From assembly GCF_900637195.1 (NCBI RefSeq), contig NZ_LR134356.1, positions 3,224,001 to 3,288,000 on the forward strand: a stretch of DNA of 64,000 nucleotides, given 5' to 3'. Under the pieces are notes generated by a model. The model was not told the DNA's origin. It saw only the letters and a list, made by a program, of their open reading frames with translations, and did no database searches. Position numbers and translations under genes: made by a program. The first letter of the stretch is position 1. Each line of letters opens with the position of its first letter. This document shows, piece by piece, positions 18,264-27,777 of this stretch. The stretch is from Mycolicibacterium aurum. Lineage in GTDB: Bacteria; Actinomycetota; Actinomycetes; Mycobacteriales; Mycobacteriaceae.

Positions 18264-18823
18264 CGCTCGACGTGGCGGACCGGCTCGCGGTCAGCGATCT
18301 CGTCCACCTCTACGCGTCGGGGGTGGACGACCGCAGGTTCGCCGATGTTGTCGAACTGTTCACCGCGACAGCGGAATTGCGGGTGCCCGATCCGCCCGGG
18401 TCGCTCGAACCGGTGCGTCGCCACCATGGCCGCGACGGCGTGCGCGCGGCGCTGTCGGCACTTGCCGCCGTGACCCGCACCGAGCATGCGATCGTCGGCG
18501 AGGTGTACGCCCCCGGTGACGACCACGACTATGCGCTGGGCCGGATCACGTGCGTGGCGCACCACTGGTCCGACGACGGCGCGGGCGCGTTCACCGACGT
18601 GGTGTGGCACCTGCGCTACGACGACGAATACCTGCGCACACCCCGAGGGTGGCGGTTCCACGGCCGCGCACTGACGATCAACGCGATCGACGTCATGCCG
18701 GTGCGCCGCGTCCGAGTGCCGCCTCGAGCTGGTCCAGCAGCGGCCGCTGCCCCTTCAGCAGCTTCACCCGCGCCGCGACCAGGTCGAACCAGCCCGCCCG
18801 GTCGATCTCCGGGAACTCCCTGA
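18260..18823 (+). CDS. SnoaL/NTF2-like protein with an unusual C-terminal extension
   Basis: 187 residues. Residues 1-145 show the NTF2-like pattern ([20 protein letters not shown], ending with a helix and antiparallel strands [15 protein letters not shown]). Family members are polyketide cyclases, ketosteroid isomerase-like enzymes or binding proteins; no function is evident. The start is the GTG at 18260, coupled to the kinase stop. The natural domain end is near nucleotide 18700, but no stop occurs until 18823, so the last ~40 residues are Ala/Pro/Arg-rich and lie antisense to the end of the Nudix gene for 131 bp. The tail looks like stop-codon loss rather than a folded domain. Confidence 0.72.
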   Translation: MTLDVADRLAVSDLVHLYASGVDDRRFADVVELFTATAELRVPDPPGSLEPVRRHHGRDGVRAALSALAAVTRTEHAIVGEVYAPGDDHDYALGRITCVAHHWSDDGAGAFTDVVWHLRYDDEYLRTPRGWRFHGRALTINAIDVMPVRRVRVPPRAGPAAAAAPSAASPAPRPGRTSPPGRSPGTP

Positions 18824-19169
18824 ACTGTCCCGATCCCCTGGGCCATTCCAGCGTGAACGTGTTGCTGACGACGCCGTCGGCGTCGAGGTCCCCGCGTACC
18901 GCGAAGGCGGTCACCACCTTGCCGCCGGGCTGGCGCACCGGCGCGAGGTCGATCCGCTGGCCGGCGGGCGGGGGTGTGCCAATCTCCTCGGTGAACTCAC
19001 GCTGAGCCGCTGCCCAGGGATCCTCACCCTCGATGTACTCGCCCTTCGGAATCGACCAGGCACCTTCATCTTTGCGCGCCCAGAATGGACCGCCGGGATG
19101 GCCGATGAGCACTTCCAGCGCCCCGTCGGTCTCGCGGAAGAGCAGCAGTCCGGCACTGAGCTTGGGCAT
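18693..19169 (-). CDS. NUDIX hydrolase
   Basis: 158 residues. The Nudix box is intact: GEYIEGEDPWAAAQREFTEE followed by IG (residues 43-65), matching GX5EX7REUXEEXGU. The opening (KLSAGLLLFR) and tryptophan-rich PFWARKDEGAWSIPKG are typical of the diadenosine polyphosphate/nucleoside diphosphate-X hydrolases found beside mycobacterial ligases and phosphatases. The specific nucleotide substrate cannot be assigned. Its last 131 bp overlap the extended tail of the SnoaL-like gene on the other strand. Confidence 0.9.
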   Translation of the reverse strand: MPKLSAGLLLFRETDGALEVLIGHPGGPFWARKDEGAWSIPKGEYIEGEDPWAAAQREFTEEIGTPPPAGQRIDLAPVRQPGGKVVTAFAVRGDLDADGVVSNTFTLEWPRGSGQFREFPEIDRAGWFDLVAARVKLLKGQRPLLDQLEAALGRGAPA

Positions 19170-19249
19170 CGCCCGACCATAACCTGCCTACCGGACGCTG
19201 GTCGAAACCGTTGAAGGACACGATCACCCGACGGGCTAGAGTCGCCTCT

Positions 19250-20020
19250 GTGATCGAGTACTCCAGGTATGTCGCGCTCGGTGACAGTCAGACGGAGGGA
19301 CTCTGGGACGGTGACGACGACACCGGGCTCGCGGGTTTCGCCGACCGTCTGGCGGCACTCCTGAGCCGGCTTCGTCCCGGCCTGCAGTACGCGAATCTGG
19401 CGATCCGCGGTAAACAGATTCGCGACGTGCTGGACGAGCAGCTACCGCGTGCACTGGAGATGCAGGCCGATCTGGTGACGGTCTGCATCGGCATGAACGA
19501 CATGACCAGGCCCGGCCGCGGTTTCGACCGGGCGCTGGATCAGTTGGACATGGTGTACCTGCATCTGGCCGCCTCCGGAGCCACCGTGGTGACGACGACC
19601 TTCCCCGACCTCGCCAGAATTCTGCCGATCGGACGTCTGCTCGGCGCGCGGGTGGTCGCGATCAACGAGCGGATCCGGGCCGCTGCAGCGCTGCACGGAT
19701 TCCGGCTCGTCGACCTGTTCGCCGCGCCGTCGATGACGCAGCCCGACACCTGGAGCGCCGACCGGGTGCACGGTTCACCGAAGGGGCACATGCTGTTTGC
19801 CGCTGCCGCCGCCGAGGCGCTCGGACTCCCCGGTAGTAGCCATGCGTGGGCAGTCGCCGACCCCAGCGCCGACCTGCCGTCGTTCCGGTCCCGGATGTAC
19901 TCGCAGGTGTTGTGGACGCAGAACATGTTGATGCCCTGGCTGTGGACACATCTGCGCGGCGGCTCCGTGACCGACGGACGAGAACCGAGACGGCCGGAGC
20001 TGCAGCCGCTGGGCGTGTGA
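19250..20020 (+). CDS. SGNH/GDSL-family hydrolase
   Basis: 256 residues. The conserved blocks are visible: YVALGDSQTEG (nucleophile serine), NLAIRGKQI (block II glycine), VCIGMNDMT (block III asparagine) and DRVHGSPKGH (block V Asp/His). These enzymes are esterases, lipases or acetylhydrolases. There is no clear signal peptide. I start at the GTG at 19250, where family similarity begins; the ribosome site is weak, and a TTG at 19211 is an alternative. Confidence 0.85.
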   Translation: MIEYSRYVALGDSQTEGLWDGDDDTGLAGFADRLAALLSRLRPGLQYANLAIRGKQIRDVLDEQLPRALEMQADLVTVCIGMNDMTRPGRGFDRALDQLDMVYLHLAASGATVVTTTFPDLARILPIGRLLGARVVAINERIRAAAALHGFRLVDLFAAPSMTQPDTWSADRVHGSPKGHMLFAAAAAEALGLPGSSHAWAVADPSADLPSFRSRMYSQVLWTQNMLMPWLWTHLRGGSVTDGREPRRPELQPLGV

Positions 20021-20031
20021 GGACGCTGGTC

Positions 20032-20616
20032 TCAGACGCCCGTCCACGACTCGTCGATGGTTTCGGCGACGTCGATGACCTTGGCCTTCTGCGATCCTGG
20101 GCTGTCGATCTCGCCCGCGACGTGCAAGGCGATGAACCGTTTGATCTCGGCATCGATGCCCCCGACGATGCGTACCACCTCGGCGCGCAGCGACTTCGAC
20201 GTCACGTGAATGGCGATGTCGGCGGCCCGCGGCTTCTCGACATCGAGGATCAGCAGCAGCGGCTCGGCGGCCTTGGCCGTCGCGCGCAGCGAGATCTCCC
20301 CGAAGACCATGAATTTCGGCTTGTCGATCCGCAGGTCCACCACCATGTCGATCTCCAGCGGGATGCGGATCGCGAAGGTGATGAGTTCACCGACCTGCCG
20401 GCTGACGCGCGGCTGCTGGATACGCACCTGCGCGGTCACCTTCGCGATGCGGCCCGGGCCCTGCGCGATGGGGCCGATCTCGAACGCATCGCCTGCGATC
20501 TGGCCGATGGCGGCGCCGATCCGCTCCTCGGTCACCGCGACCTCGAAGAACCGGCGGCCGAACTGCTCATACGTCAGGTAAACGGCAGGGATGGGTCCGG
20601 ACTCGGGAACAGACAT
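20032..20616 (-). CDS. Conserved mycobacterial protein of unknown function
   Basis: 194 residues, soluble, with many alternating hydrophobic strands (ITFAIRIPLEIDMVVDLRI, FMVFGEISLRATAK) and no cysteines, signal or membrane segment. The strand pattern recalls lipid- or polyketide-binding beta-proteins, but that is only an impression. It lies 65 bp downstream of the SnoaL-like gene on the same strand and may be co-transcribed with it. Confidence 0.7.
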   Translation of the reverse strand: MSVPESGPIPAVYLTYEQFGRRFFEVAVTEERIGAAIGQIAGDAFEIGPIAQGPGRIAKVTAQVRIQQPRVSRQVGELITFAIRIPLEIDMVVDLRIDKPKFMVFGEISLRATAKAAEPLLLILDVEKPRAADIAIHVTSKSLRAEVVRIVGGIDAEIKRFIALHVAGEIDSPGSQKAKVIDVAETIDESWTGV

Positions 20617-20681
20617 GGTGCTGCTACGTTCTCACGTCTTGCAGGCAGAGCGCGACAACGCGGCCGATCCGGCCGGGCAGG

Positions 20682-21485
20682 TCACGCGAGGTCGCCGAAC
20701 AGGCGGATCCGGGTGATCCGGGCGCGGTCCCGGCCGGTGCCGCCGATCTCGCCGACGAGCACGGTGCTCCGGCCGTCGCGGTCGACGCGGGCGGCCACCG
20801 ACCGCCCCGAGCCGATGAGTTTGCTCCACGACCCCCCGGACAGGTGCTTGACCAGTTCGGACGACGTCACCGCCTCGGTGTCGCCGACGGTGACGGGGGT
20901 GTCGGAGACGAGGCGGCGCATGCCGACCTCATCGCCTCCGCAGGCGTCATCGAGGAATCGCGCGAACAGGGCCTTGCCGCCGACGCCCAGGCCGCGGAAG
21001 CCGCTGACGAACCCGAGGGTGCCCGACAGTCCGAGATTTCCGAACATGTTGCGGCCCAGCGAGATTCCCGCGGGTACGGCACCCAGACCGCCGCGGACGA
21101 ACTGGCCCATCATCGCGGGCAGCTCCCAGTAGGCGGACAGCGCGGCGATCCGGAGCTCGTCCTTGCCACGCAGGTCATAGCGAATGTAGACGGGGACGCG
21201 CATGGTCACCGAGGACGCCATCTCGATCTCGAGCTCGAGGTCGCGGACGACGATGGTGCCGACGACGATGTCGTTGTCCGGGTGATGGGCGATGGTGCGC
21301 GGACCGATGAAGGTGTCGTAGAAATGGCCGATGGCGACATGCCCCCGATGCGGCGCCGAACCGACGGGATCTTCGACTCGGCCGTCGGCGGTGAACAGAC
21401 CGACCCAGCCTTCGCGGTCGTGCGCTTCAGCGGCCGCCAGCGACCGCTGCGCCGCGGACAACACGTCAGCTTGTGTGAAGGGCAT
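20682..21485 (-). CDS. SnoaL/NTF2-like protein with a C-terminal mycobacterial extension
   Basis: 267 residues. The first ~130 residues have an NTF2-like layout (VLSAAQRSLAAAEAHDREGW, VGLFTADGRVEDPVGSAPHR), with an acidic residue and histidines that in ketosteroid isomerase-like proteins line the pocket. A glycine-rich middle (LGRNMFGNLGLSGTLGFVSG) and a second alpha-beta region follow, a combination seen in mycobacterial conserved proteins. The ATG at 21485 begins the conserved MPFTQADVL opening. It is divergent from the 138-residue protein at 21591. Function unknown. Confidence 0.7.
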   Translation of the reverse strand: MPFTQADVLSAAQRSLAAAEAHDREGWVGLFTADGRVEDPVGSAPHRGHVAIGHFYDTFIGPRTIAHHPDNDIVVGTIVVRDLELEIEMASSVTMRVPVYIRYDLRGKDELRIAALSAYWELPAMMGQFVRGGLGAVPAGISLGRNMFGNLGLSGTLGFVSGFRGLGVGGKALFARFLDDACGGDEVGMRRLVSDTPVTVGDTEAVTSSELVKHLSGGSWSKLIGSGRSVAARVDRDGRSTVLVGEIGGTGRDRARITRIRLFGDLA

Positions 21486-21590
21486 ATGGTTGCCTACCAC
21501 CTCGCCAGGCAGGAGTCGACTAGACCTGCCGTCGCGGGCACACTGGTCACTAACCGCTGCGATGTGTTCGCGGCCGTGAGGAGGACCATC

Positions 21591-22007
21591 ATGAGCAGGA
21601 GCAACGGCCCCTTCGGGTTCGATCCCGAGGATCTCGACCGCGTTGTCCGTGAGGCGGGTGAGGGTCTGCGCGAGGCGCTCGACGGTTTCGGCCGGCTCGT
21701 CAACACCTCGGGTGAACGGGCGGGCTGGTCTGCGTTGTTCGACGAGTTCTCCCGCGGTACCCGTCCCCGCAACCGTCCCGAGACCGCAGGCGAGACCGGT
21801 GACGGCGTCTGGGCCATCTACACGATGGACGACGAGGGTGGCGCCCACATCGAGCAGGTCTATCCGACCGAACTGGATGCGCTGCGCGCCAACAAGGACA
21901 ACACCGAGCCGAACCGGCGGGTGCGGTTCCTGCCGTACGGCATCGCGGTCAGCGTGCTCGACGCCCCCGACGACACGGACAGCGGGTCAGCCGACCAGCA
22001 TCCGTAG
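21591..22007 (+). CDS. Conserved hypothetical protein, 138 aa
   Basis: A small soluble protein with an acidic N-terminal helix (PEDLDRVVREAGEGLREALD) and a C-terminal beta-rich part (GVWAIYTMDDEGGAHIEQVY, FLPYGIAVSVLD). The start is well supported by GAGGAGG 7 nt before the ATG. The last 21 bp overlap the end of the convergent P450 gene. I do not recognise the family beyond its being typical of mycobacterial conserved proteins. Confidence 0.72.
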   Translation: MSRSNGPFGFDPEDLDRVVREAGEGLREALDGFGRLVNTSGERAGWSALFDEFSRGTRPRNRPETAGETGDGVWAIYTMDDEGGAHIEQVYPTELDALRANKDNTEPNRRVRFLPYGIAVSVLDAPDDTDSGSADQHP

Positions 22008-23183
22008 GTGTTCCCAGCCACGGACGGTCGAGGTCGGCGCGAGGCGGGCGGTGTCGTGGTCGATGTCCCACTCCGGCCACCGGTTGAGTAACTCGTCGAG
22101 CGCCACCCGGCCTTCCAGCCGGGCGAGGTTGGCGCCGAGACAGTAGTGGACGCCCTTGCCGAAGGTGAGGTGTCCGATTCCGTCGCGGTGGATGTCGAAG
22201 GTGTCGGGTTCCGGGTAGCGCCGCTCATCCCGGTTGGCCGCACCGAACAACAGCAGCATCGCGCTGCCCGCGGGCACCGTGGTGCCGTGGTACTCGACGT
22301 CCTCGACCAGAAAACGCGCGACGTGCGGCCCCGTGGGTTCGAAGCGCAACGTCTCCTCCACCGCCCGGCCGAGCAGGGAGCGGTCGGCGACGATGTCGCG
22401 GCGCTGTGCGGGATGGTCGGCGAGCACCTTCACCAGCCAACCGATCAGCCGCCCGGTGGTCTCGTTGCCCGCGCCGGCGACCACCTGCGTGTAGTGCAGC
22501 ACCTCGTCGCGGGTCAGCTTGCGGTGCCTGCCCTGCTTGTCGGTGAACTCGACGTTGAGCAGCGCGGTCATCAGATCGTCGGACGGGTTGGCTGACCGCC
22601 ATTCCACGTAGTCGGCGTAGATCCGTCCGTCGGCGATCCTGTCGGGGTCGGACACCTTCATGGGCGCGCCGCGTTGTGTCCGCAGGTTCGCGTCGTTGGC
22701 GTCGCGGACCGACACCTGCTCGGACTCCGGGATGCCGAGCAGCATGCCGATGACGCGCATCGGCATCATCGCGGCGAGCTCGGCGATGACGTCGAACCCG
22801 GTGCTGCCCACCAGCGGCTCGAGACAGTTCACGCAGTACTGGCGGATGCGGTCCTCGATCTCGGCCATCCGCCGGGGCGTGAACACCCGCGACATGAGTC
22901 CGCGCAGCATGGTGTGCTCCGGCGGGTCCTCGAACATCATCACGCCTTCGGGCATGTCGAAGTCGGAGTTGACCAGTTCGAGAATGTCGCTGCGGCTGTT
23001 GCTGAAGGCCGACCAGTCCAGCAGCGCCTTCTCCACATCGGCGTGCCGCGACAGCGCCCAGAAGTCGTAGCGCTCGTTGCGGTACAGCGGCGCCTCGTCG
23101 CGCAGACGCGCATAGGTCGGATACGGATCGACGGTGATCTCGGGGTCGTACGGGTCGTAGTACAGCTGCTGGTTCACCGTCAT
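21987..23183 (-). CDS. Cytochrome P450
   Basis: 398 residues, the size of soluble bacterial class I P450s. Seen are the I-helix oxygen-binding motif VVAGAGNETTGR, the K-helix ExxR in VEETLRFEP and the heme loop FGKGVHYCLGANLARLE with the ligand cysteine at about residue 348. It needs ferredoxin and ferredoxin reductase partners, which are not adjacent. The sequence resembles mycobacterial CYPs acting on hydrophobic substrates, but I cannot name the subfamily. Start ATG at 23183. Confidence 0.92.
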   Translation of the reverse strand: MTVNQQLYYDPYDPEITVDPYPTYARLRDEAPLYRNERYDFWALSRHADVEKALLDWSAFSNSRSDILELVNSDFDMPEGVMMFEDPPEHTMLRGLMSRVFTPRRMAEIEDRIRQYCVNCLEPLVGSTGFDVIAELAAMMPMRVIGMLLGIPESEQVSVRDANDANLRTQRGAPMKVSDPDRIADGRIYADYVEWRSANPSDDLMTALLNVEFTDKQGRHRKLTRDEVLHYTQVVAGAGNETTGRLIGWLVKVLADHPAQRRDIVADRSLLGRAVEETLRFEPTGPHVARFLVEDVEYHGTTVPAGSAMLLLFGAANRDERRYPEPDTFDIHRDGIGHLTFGKGVHYCLGANLARLEGRVALDELLNRWPEWDIDHDTARLAPTSTVRGWEHLRMLVG

Positions 23184-23447
23184 CGGCTGGCCTGCTCCTC
23201 ATCCACTGTGCGACCGCTCAGCATTCTTGGATGTGGCCATGTCTAGCAGCGGTGATGACCTGGGGTCAAGGGTGGCCGGGTGACGAAGACCGGGAACCGT
23301 GTCATCCGTCAAATAGTGACCTGGATCGCCGGCCCGGCAATGAGTTAGCAGCGACACAATTGCTTGAGCTAATCTGTGGCCGAGTGAGAACTTATACGGG
23401 CTAAGTTACGATCAGCAGAACATTAGACACGAAAATCCAGGGGTCAA
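23184..23447. other. Long leader/promoter region of the mmpS-mmpL operon
   Basis: About 264 bp between the P450 start and a leader ORF, noticeably AT-richer near 23330-23440 than its surroundings (for example tgagaacttatacgggctaa). It must hold divergent promoters. I could not place confident -35/-10 boxes. Confidence 0.5.
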
Positions 23448-23480
23448 ATGCTCACCGCATTTCGGGGTCGGCAGACGTGA
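23448..23480 (+). CDS. Candidate leader peptide (10 aa) coupled to mmpS
   Basis: ATG at 23448 follows ccaggggtca and encodes [10 protein letters not shown], ending with TGA at 23478-23480. The stop overlaps the GTG start of mmpS (23477) in the motif GTGA, the same coupling seen between annotated genes here. The mmpS start lacks a strong ribosome site of its own, so translation of the leader may deliver ribosomes to it. Too short to be supported by composition; inferred from architecture. Confidence 0.45.
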   Translation: MLTAFRGRQT

Positions 23481-23905
23481 TCGCCATCGCCAAGAAGGTG
23501 TGGCTGCCGTTGCTCATCATCGCCGTCGTCGTCGTGGCCGGGCTGACGGTCTCCCGCATCAGGACCTTCTTCGGGTCCGAGGGCATCATCGAGACTCCCC
23601 GGAACTTCGCCGATCTGCCCGAGCCGTTCGACCCCAAGGTCGTCCGCTACGAGATCATCGGGTCGGGGACGTACGCCGACGTCAACTACCTCGACCTGGA
23701 CGCCAAACCGCAGCGCGTCGACGGGGCCGGCCTGCCCTGGTCTCTCACGCTGGAGACCACCGAACCGTCGGCGGCTCCCAACATCGTGGCTCAGGGCGAC
23801 GGCAGCTCGATCACCTGCCGGATCTTCGTCGACGATGAGTTGAAGGACGAGAGGACGACCGACGGCTTGAACGCCCAGACCTTCTGCTTTGTGAAATCCG
23901 CATGA
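23477..23905 (+). CDS. MmpS family transport accessory protein
   Basis: 142 residues. An N-terminal transmembrane helix ([18 protein letters not shown]) is followed by the periplasmic beta-sandwich of the family, including [19 protein letters not shown] and the paired cysteines near the end ([15 protein letters not shown]). MmpS proteins act with MmpL RND transporters in export of siderophores and lipids. The stop overlaps the mmpL start (ATGA). Start is GTG at 23477. Confidence 0.92.
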   Translation: MIAIAKKVWLPLLIIAVVVVAGLTVSRIRTFFGSEGIIETPRNFADLPEPFDPKVVRYEIIGSGTYADVNYLDLDAKPQRVDGAGLPWSLTLETTEPSAAPNIVAQGDGSSITCRIFVDDELKDERTTDGLNAQTFCFVKSA

Positions 23906-26808
23906 GCACGCCGGTTTCCGACGCCCGCACCGACGAGTTCCCCGCCGCCCGCGAGCCGCACCGGTCCTTCATCCCGCGGGTGATCCGGCTCTTCGCGGTG
24001 CCGATCATCCTCGGCTGGATCGCGCTGATCGTCGTCGTCAACGTCACCGTGCCTCAGCTGGAGGTCGTCGGCGAGGCGCAGGCGGTGTCGATGAGCCCGA
24101 ACGACGCGCCGTCGATGATCTCGATGAAGAAGGTCGGAGAGCTGTTCGAGGAGGGCGACTCCGACAGCTCGGTCATGATCGTCTTCGAGGGCGAGCAGCC
24201 CCTCGGCGACGAAGCCCATGCCTGGTACGACGAGTTGGTCGAGCGGCTACGGGCCGACACCGCGCACGTGCAGTCCGTTCAGGACTTCTGGAGCGACCCT
24301 CTCACCGCGTCCGGTTCGCAGAGCAACGACGGTCTCGCCGCCTATGTTCAGGTCAAGCTGGCCGGCAATCAGGGCGAGGCGCTGGCCAACGAATCGGTGA
24401 AGGCCGTCCAGAACATCGTCGGCAGCCTCGAACCGCCGCCCGGGGTCAAGGCTTACGTCACCGGACCGGCGGCGCTGGCCGCCGATCAGCACATCGCCAG
24501 CGACCGCAGCATGCGGCTCATCGAGGCCGCCACATTCACGGTCATCATCGTGATGCTGCTGTTGGTGTACCGGTCGATCGTGACCGTGCTGATCACCCTG
24601 GTGATGGTGGTGCTCTCGCTGGCGACGGCGCGCGGGGTCGTGGCGTTCCTCGGCTATCACGAGATCATCGGTCTGTCGTTGTTCGCCACCAACCTCTTGG
24701 TGACGCTCGCGATAGCCGCGGCGACGGACTACGCGATCTTCCTGATAGGCCGATATCAGGAAGCCCGGACATTGGGCGAGGACAAAGAGTCCGCGTACTA
24801 CACGATGTTCCACGGCACCGCCCACGTGGTGCTGGGGTCGGGTCTGACCATCGCCGGCGCGACGTTCTGCCTGAGCTTCACCCGGCTGCCGTACTTCCAG
24901 ACCCTCGGCGTCCCGCTGGCGATCGGCATGTTCGTGGTCGTGATGGCCGGCGTCGTCTTGATGGTGGCGATGATCAGCGTTGCGACGCGCTTCGGCAAGC
25001 TGCTGGAACCCAAGCGCGCCATGCGGATTCGCGGCTGGCGCAAGATCGGCGCCGCGATCGTGCGGTGGCCGGGCCCCATCCTGGTCGCGACCATGGCGAT
25101 CACGCTGGTCGGCCTGTTGGCGCTGCCGGGCTACAAGACCAACTACAACGACCGCACCTATCTGCCTGCCGACCTGCCCGCCAACCAGGGCTACGCCGTC
25201 GCCGACGCCCACTTCGATCCCGCCCGGATGAACCCGGAGCTGTTGATGATCGAGAGTGATCACGACATGCGGAACTCGGCGGACTTCCTGGTCATCGACA
25301 AGATCGCCAAGGCCCTCTTCCGCGTCGAGGGCATCGCCCGCGTCCAGGCGATCACCCGGCCGGACGGTAAGCCGATCAAACACACGTCGATCCCGTTCCA
25401 GATGAGCATGCAGGGCACCACGCAGCGGCTCAACGAGAAGTACATGCAGGACCGGATGGCCGACATGCTGGTCCAGGCCGACGAGATGGCCAACACCATC
25501 GCGACCATGGAGAAGATGTCGAATCTGACGGCGCAGATGGCGTCGATCACCAACGAGATGGTCGGCAAGATGGAGAACATGCTGACCGACATCGAAGACC
25601 TGCGCGACAGCATCGCGAACTTCGATGACTTCTTCCGTCCGATCCGCAATTACTTCTACTGGGAACCGAAGTGTTTCAACATCCCGGTGTGCTGGGCGTT
25701 GCGGTCGGTGTTCGACACCCTCGACGGCATCAACGTGATGACCGACGACTTCCGCGAGATCCTGCCGGAGATGCGGCGGCTCAACACATTGATGCCGCAG
25801 ATGGTCGCGCTGATGCCCGAGATGATCTCGACCATGAAGACCATGCGCACGATGATGCTGACGATGTATCAGTCGCAGAAGGGCCAGCAGGACCAGATGG
25901 CCGCCATGTCGGAGGACGCCGACGCCATGGGTGAGGCCTTCGACGACTCGATGAACGACGACTCGTTCTATCTGCCGCCGGAGATCTTCGAGAACGCGGA
26001 CTTCCAGCGGGGCCTGGAGCAGTTCCTGTCCCCCGACGGACACGCGGTGCGGTTCATCATCTCCCACGAAGGCGACCCGCTCAGCGCCGAAGGCGTGGCC
26101 AAGATCGAGAAGATCAAGACCGCCGCCAAGGAGGCCGTCAAAGGCACGCCACTGGAGGGCTCCAAGATCTACCTCGGCGGAACCGCGGCCACGTTCAAGG
26201 ACATGCAGGACGGCAACAACTACGACCTGCTGATCGCCGGTATCGCCGCGCTGGGCCTGATCTTCATCATCATGCTGATCCTGACCCGGGCCGTGGTGGC
26301 GGCGGCCGTCATCGTCGGCACCGTGGTGCTGTCGCTCGCCGCGTCGTTCGGGCTGTCGGTGCTGCTCTGGCAGCACATCCTCGGCACGGAGCTGCACTGG
26401 ATGGTGCTGGCGATGGCCGTCATCATCCTGCTGGCCGTGGGCGCGGACTACAACCTGTTGCTGGTCTCCCGATTGAAGGAGGAGATCCACGCGGGCATCG
26501 GCACCGGCATCATCCGCGCCATGGGCGGCAGCGGTTCGGTGGTAACGGCCGCGGGATTGGTCTTCGCGCTTACGATGATGTCAATGTCGGTCAGCGAGCT
26601 GACCGTCATCGGGCAGGTCGGCACCACGATCGGTCTGGGTCTGTTGTTCGACACGTTGGTGATCCGGGCATTCATGACCCCGTCCATCGCGGCGCTGTTG
26701 GGGCCGTGGTTCTGGTGGCCCCAGCGCGTCCGCACCCGGCCTGTCCCGGCACCGTGGCCCAGACCTGGTGGCTTGCAATCGGATCCGTCTGAAGGAGTGA
26801 AGGTATGA
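23902..26808 (+). CDS. MmpL family RND transporter
   Basis: 968 residues. The RND layout is clear: TM1 ([20 protein letters not shown]), a first periplasmic domain, TM2-6, a long second periplasmic loop with a Met/Asp-rich coiled coil (about residues 530-690, for example [20 protein letters not shown]), then the last six helices. The proton-relay Asp-Tyr pairs are present in TM4 (D276-Y277) and TM10 (D849-Y850). The coiled coil and partnership with MmpS are features of the MmpL4/MmpL5 cluster, which exports siderophores or other lipophilic cargo; the cargo here is unknown. It is coupled to mmpS before it and DUF732 after it. Confidence 0.93.
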   Translation: MSTPVSDARTDEFPAAREPHRSFIPRVIRLFAVPIILGWIALIVVVNVTVPQLEVVGEAQAVSMSPNDAPSMISMKKVGELFEEGDSDSSVMIVFEGEQPLGDEAHAWYDELVERLRADTAHVQSVQDFWSDPLTASGSQSNDGLAAYVQVKLAGNQGEALANESVKAVQNIVGSLEPPPGVKAYVTGPAALAADQHIASDRSMRLIEAATFTVIIVMLLLVYRSIVTVLITLVMVVLSLATARGVVAFLGYHEIIGLSLFATNLLVTLAIAAATDYAIFLIGRYQEARTLGEDKESAYYTMFHGTAHVVLGSGLTIAGATFCLSFTRLPYFQTLGVPLAIGMFVVVMAGVVLMVAMISVATRFGKLLEPKRAMRIRGWRKIGAAIVRWPGPILVATMAITLVGLLALPGYKTNYNDRTYLPADLPANQGYAVADAHFDPARMNPELLMIESDHDMRNSADFLVIDKIAKALFRVEGIARVQAITRPDGKPIKHTSIPFQMSMQGTTQRLNEKYMQDRMADMLVQADEMANTIATMEKMSNLTAQMASITNEMVGKMENMLTDIEDLRDSIANFDDFFRPIRNYFYWEPKCFNIPVCWALRSVFDTLDGINVMTDDFREILPEMRRLNTLMPQMVALMPEMISTMKTMRTMMLTMYQSQKGQQDQMAAMSEDADAMGEAFDDSMNDDSFYLPPEIFENADFQRGLEQFLSPDGHAVRFIISHEGDPLSAEGVAKIEKIKTAAKEAVKGTPLEGSKIYLGGTAATFKDMQDGNNYDLLIAGIAALGLIFIIMLILTRAVVAAAVIVGTVVLSLAASFGLSVLLWQHILGTELHWMVLAMAVIILLAVGADYNLLLVSRLKEEIHAGIGTGIIRAMGGSGSVVTAAGLVFALTMMSMSVSELTVIGQVGTTIGLGLLFDTLVIRAFMTPSIAALLGPWFWWPQRVRTRPVPAPWPRPGGLQSDPSEGVKV

Positions 26809-27131
26809 AGCGGGCCCTGATCGGTATCGCAGCGGTGGTCATGAGTGTCGCGTTCGCCGCGCCCGCGGCGGCCGACCCCGATACGGCGTTCGCCAACGAG
26901 CTGCACCTGTACGGGATCTACGGGCAGAAGGACTACAACGCCTGGATCGGCAAGATCACGTGCAAGCGGATCGCCACCGGTCTGGATCCCGACGTCTACG
27001 CGACGGCGAACTTCGTGCACAACCAGCTGGAGAAGGACGCCACGACCGATCAGGCGTACCAGTTCGTCGCGGCGGCACTGCGCACGTACTGCCCGGACAA
27101 GCTGCCGATCCTGGACCAGGCTGCGCGGTAG
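26805..27131 (+). CDS. Secreted DUF732 protein
   Basis: 108 residues with a signal peptide ([19 protein letters not shown], cleavage near AAADPD). The mature part shows the DUF732 pattern: a first helix LHLYGI, a cysteine in ITCKRIATG, and a second in LRTYCPDKL that probably forms a disulfide. DUF732 proteins are small mycobacterial secreted proteins of unknown role. AAGGAG precedes the ATG, which overlaps the mmpL stop by 4 bp, so this protein is made in step with the transporter and may work with it in the periplasm. Confidence 0.88.
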   Translation: MKRALIGIAAVVMSVAFAAPAAADPDTAFANELHLYGIYGQKDYNAWIGKITCKRIATGLDPDVYATANFVHNQLEKDATTDQAYQFVAAALRTYCPDKLPILDQAAR

Positions 27132-27150
27132 CGGCACCCGGTCACACCGT

Positions 27151-27203
27151 CCAACGAGAATCGCACCCGGAGGCTGTCGCCTTCCGGGTGCGATTGTCGT
27201 TGG
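27151..27203. terminator. Bidirectional hairpin terminator between convergent operons
   Basis: Arms 27151-27171 and 27183-27203 pair over 20 of 21 positions (core AATCGCACCCGGA with TCCGGGTGCGATT) around an 11-nt loop. It lies 19 bp after the DUF732 stop and 10 bp after the stop of the convergent gene. There is no T-tract, as is usual for mycobacterial terminators. Confidence 0.85.
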
Positions 27204-27212
27204 TGCGGTGGG

Positions 27213-27686
27213 TTATCTGGCGACGGGCCAGTTCCACACGGACATGTCGCCGCGCGGGTAGTTCATGCAGACGTCGGTGGCGTGGGCGACCACACCCTTG
27301 TTGTTGAAGAAGATCTTCGCCCAGTTGCCCCAGCGCGTCGCGACCTGCTCGTAGTAGATGTTGGTCGCGGTGTTCTCGGAGTACTGACGGCGTCCCACCG
27401 GGTCCAACGTGAAGAACCAGTGGATGCGGTCAAAGGCGGCCTGCTGGACGTCGGCGGGCCGGTTGCTGCGGTCCAGCATGTAGCGCTCGTAGTACACCGG
27501 GTTGGTGTCGCGCACGGCGGCGAGGTACTGCTCGACGTCACAGGTGGTGTGGATGATCCGGCGCGGGATCGGATAGTCCTCGGTGGAGTCGGCGAGCGCC
27601 GGGCCGGCCGCACTCAGACACATGGCGGCGGCTCCGAGGAACCCCAGCCCCACCCGCGCGACGCGACTCACCAGTCGTCCAGCCAT
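27213..27686 (-). CDS. Secreted DUF5078-like mycobacterial protein
   Basis: 157 residues with a signal peptide ([20 protein letters not shown], cleavage near ALADST). The mature sequence begins with the conserved [21 protein letters not shown] and [16 protein letters not shown] stretches, which I recall as the DUF5078 pattern of mycobacterial exported proteins. Two cysteines (HTTC and DVCMNY) could form a disulfide. GGAG precedes the ATG. An ACTATATAG stretch at 27719-27727 may be its promoter -10. Function unknown. Confidence 0.8.
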   Translation of the reverse strand: MAGRLVSRVARVGLGFLGAAAMCLSAAGPALADSTEDYPIPRRIIHTTCDVEQYLAAVRDTNPVYYERYMLDRSNRPADVQQAAFDRIHWFFTLDPVGRRQYSENTATNIYYEQVATRWGNWAKIFFNNKGVVAHATDVCMNYPRGDMSVWNWPVAR

Positions 27687-27777
27687 CGGTACTCCTACCT
27701 CGTCCGTTTTCCGTAGTAACTATATAGCGGAGCTACACGTTTCAGATAGTCGTCGTGCAGGCACCACCCTTGCCGAG

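Noticed and set aside
24247..26490. 747-codon open frame antisense to mmpL
   Set aside because: It is His/Arg/Gln/Asp-rich without hydrophobic core or motifs, as expected from the reverse strand of GC-rich coding DNA; the mmpL frame carries all RND features.
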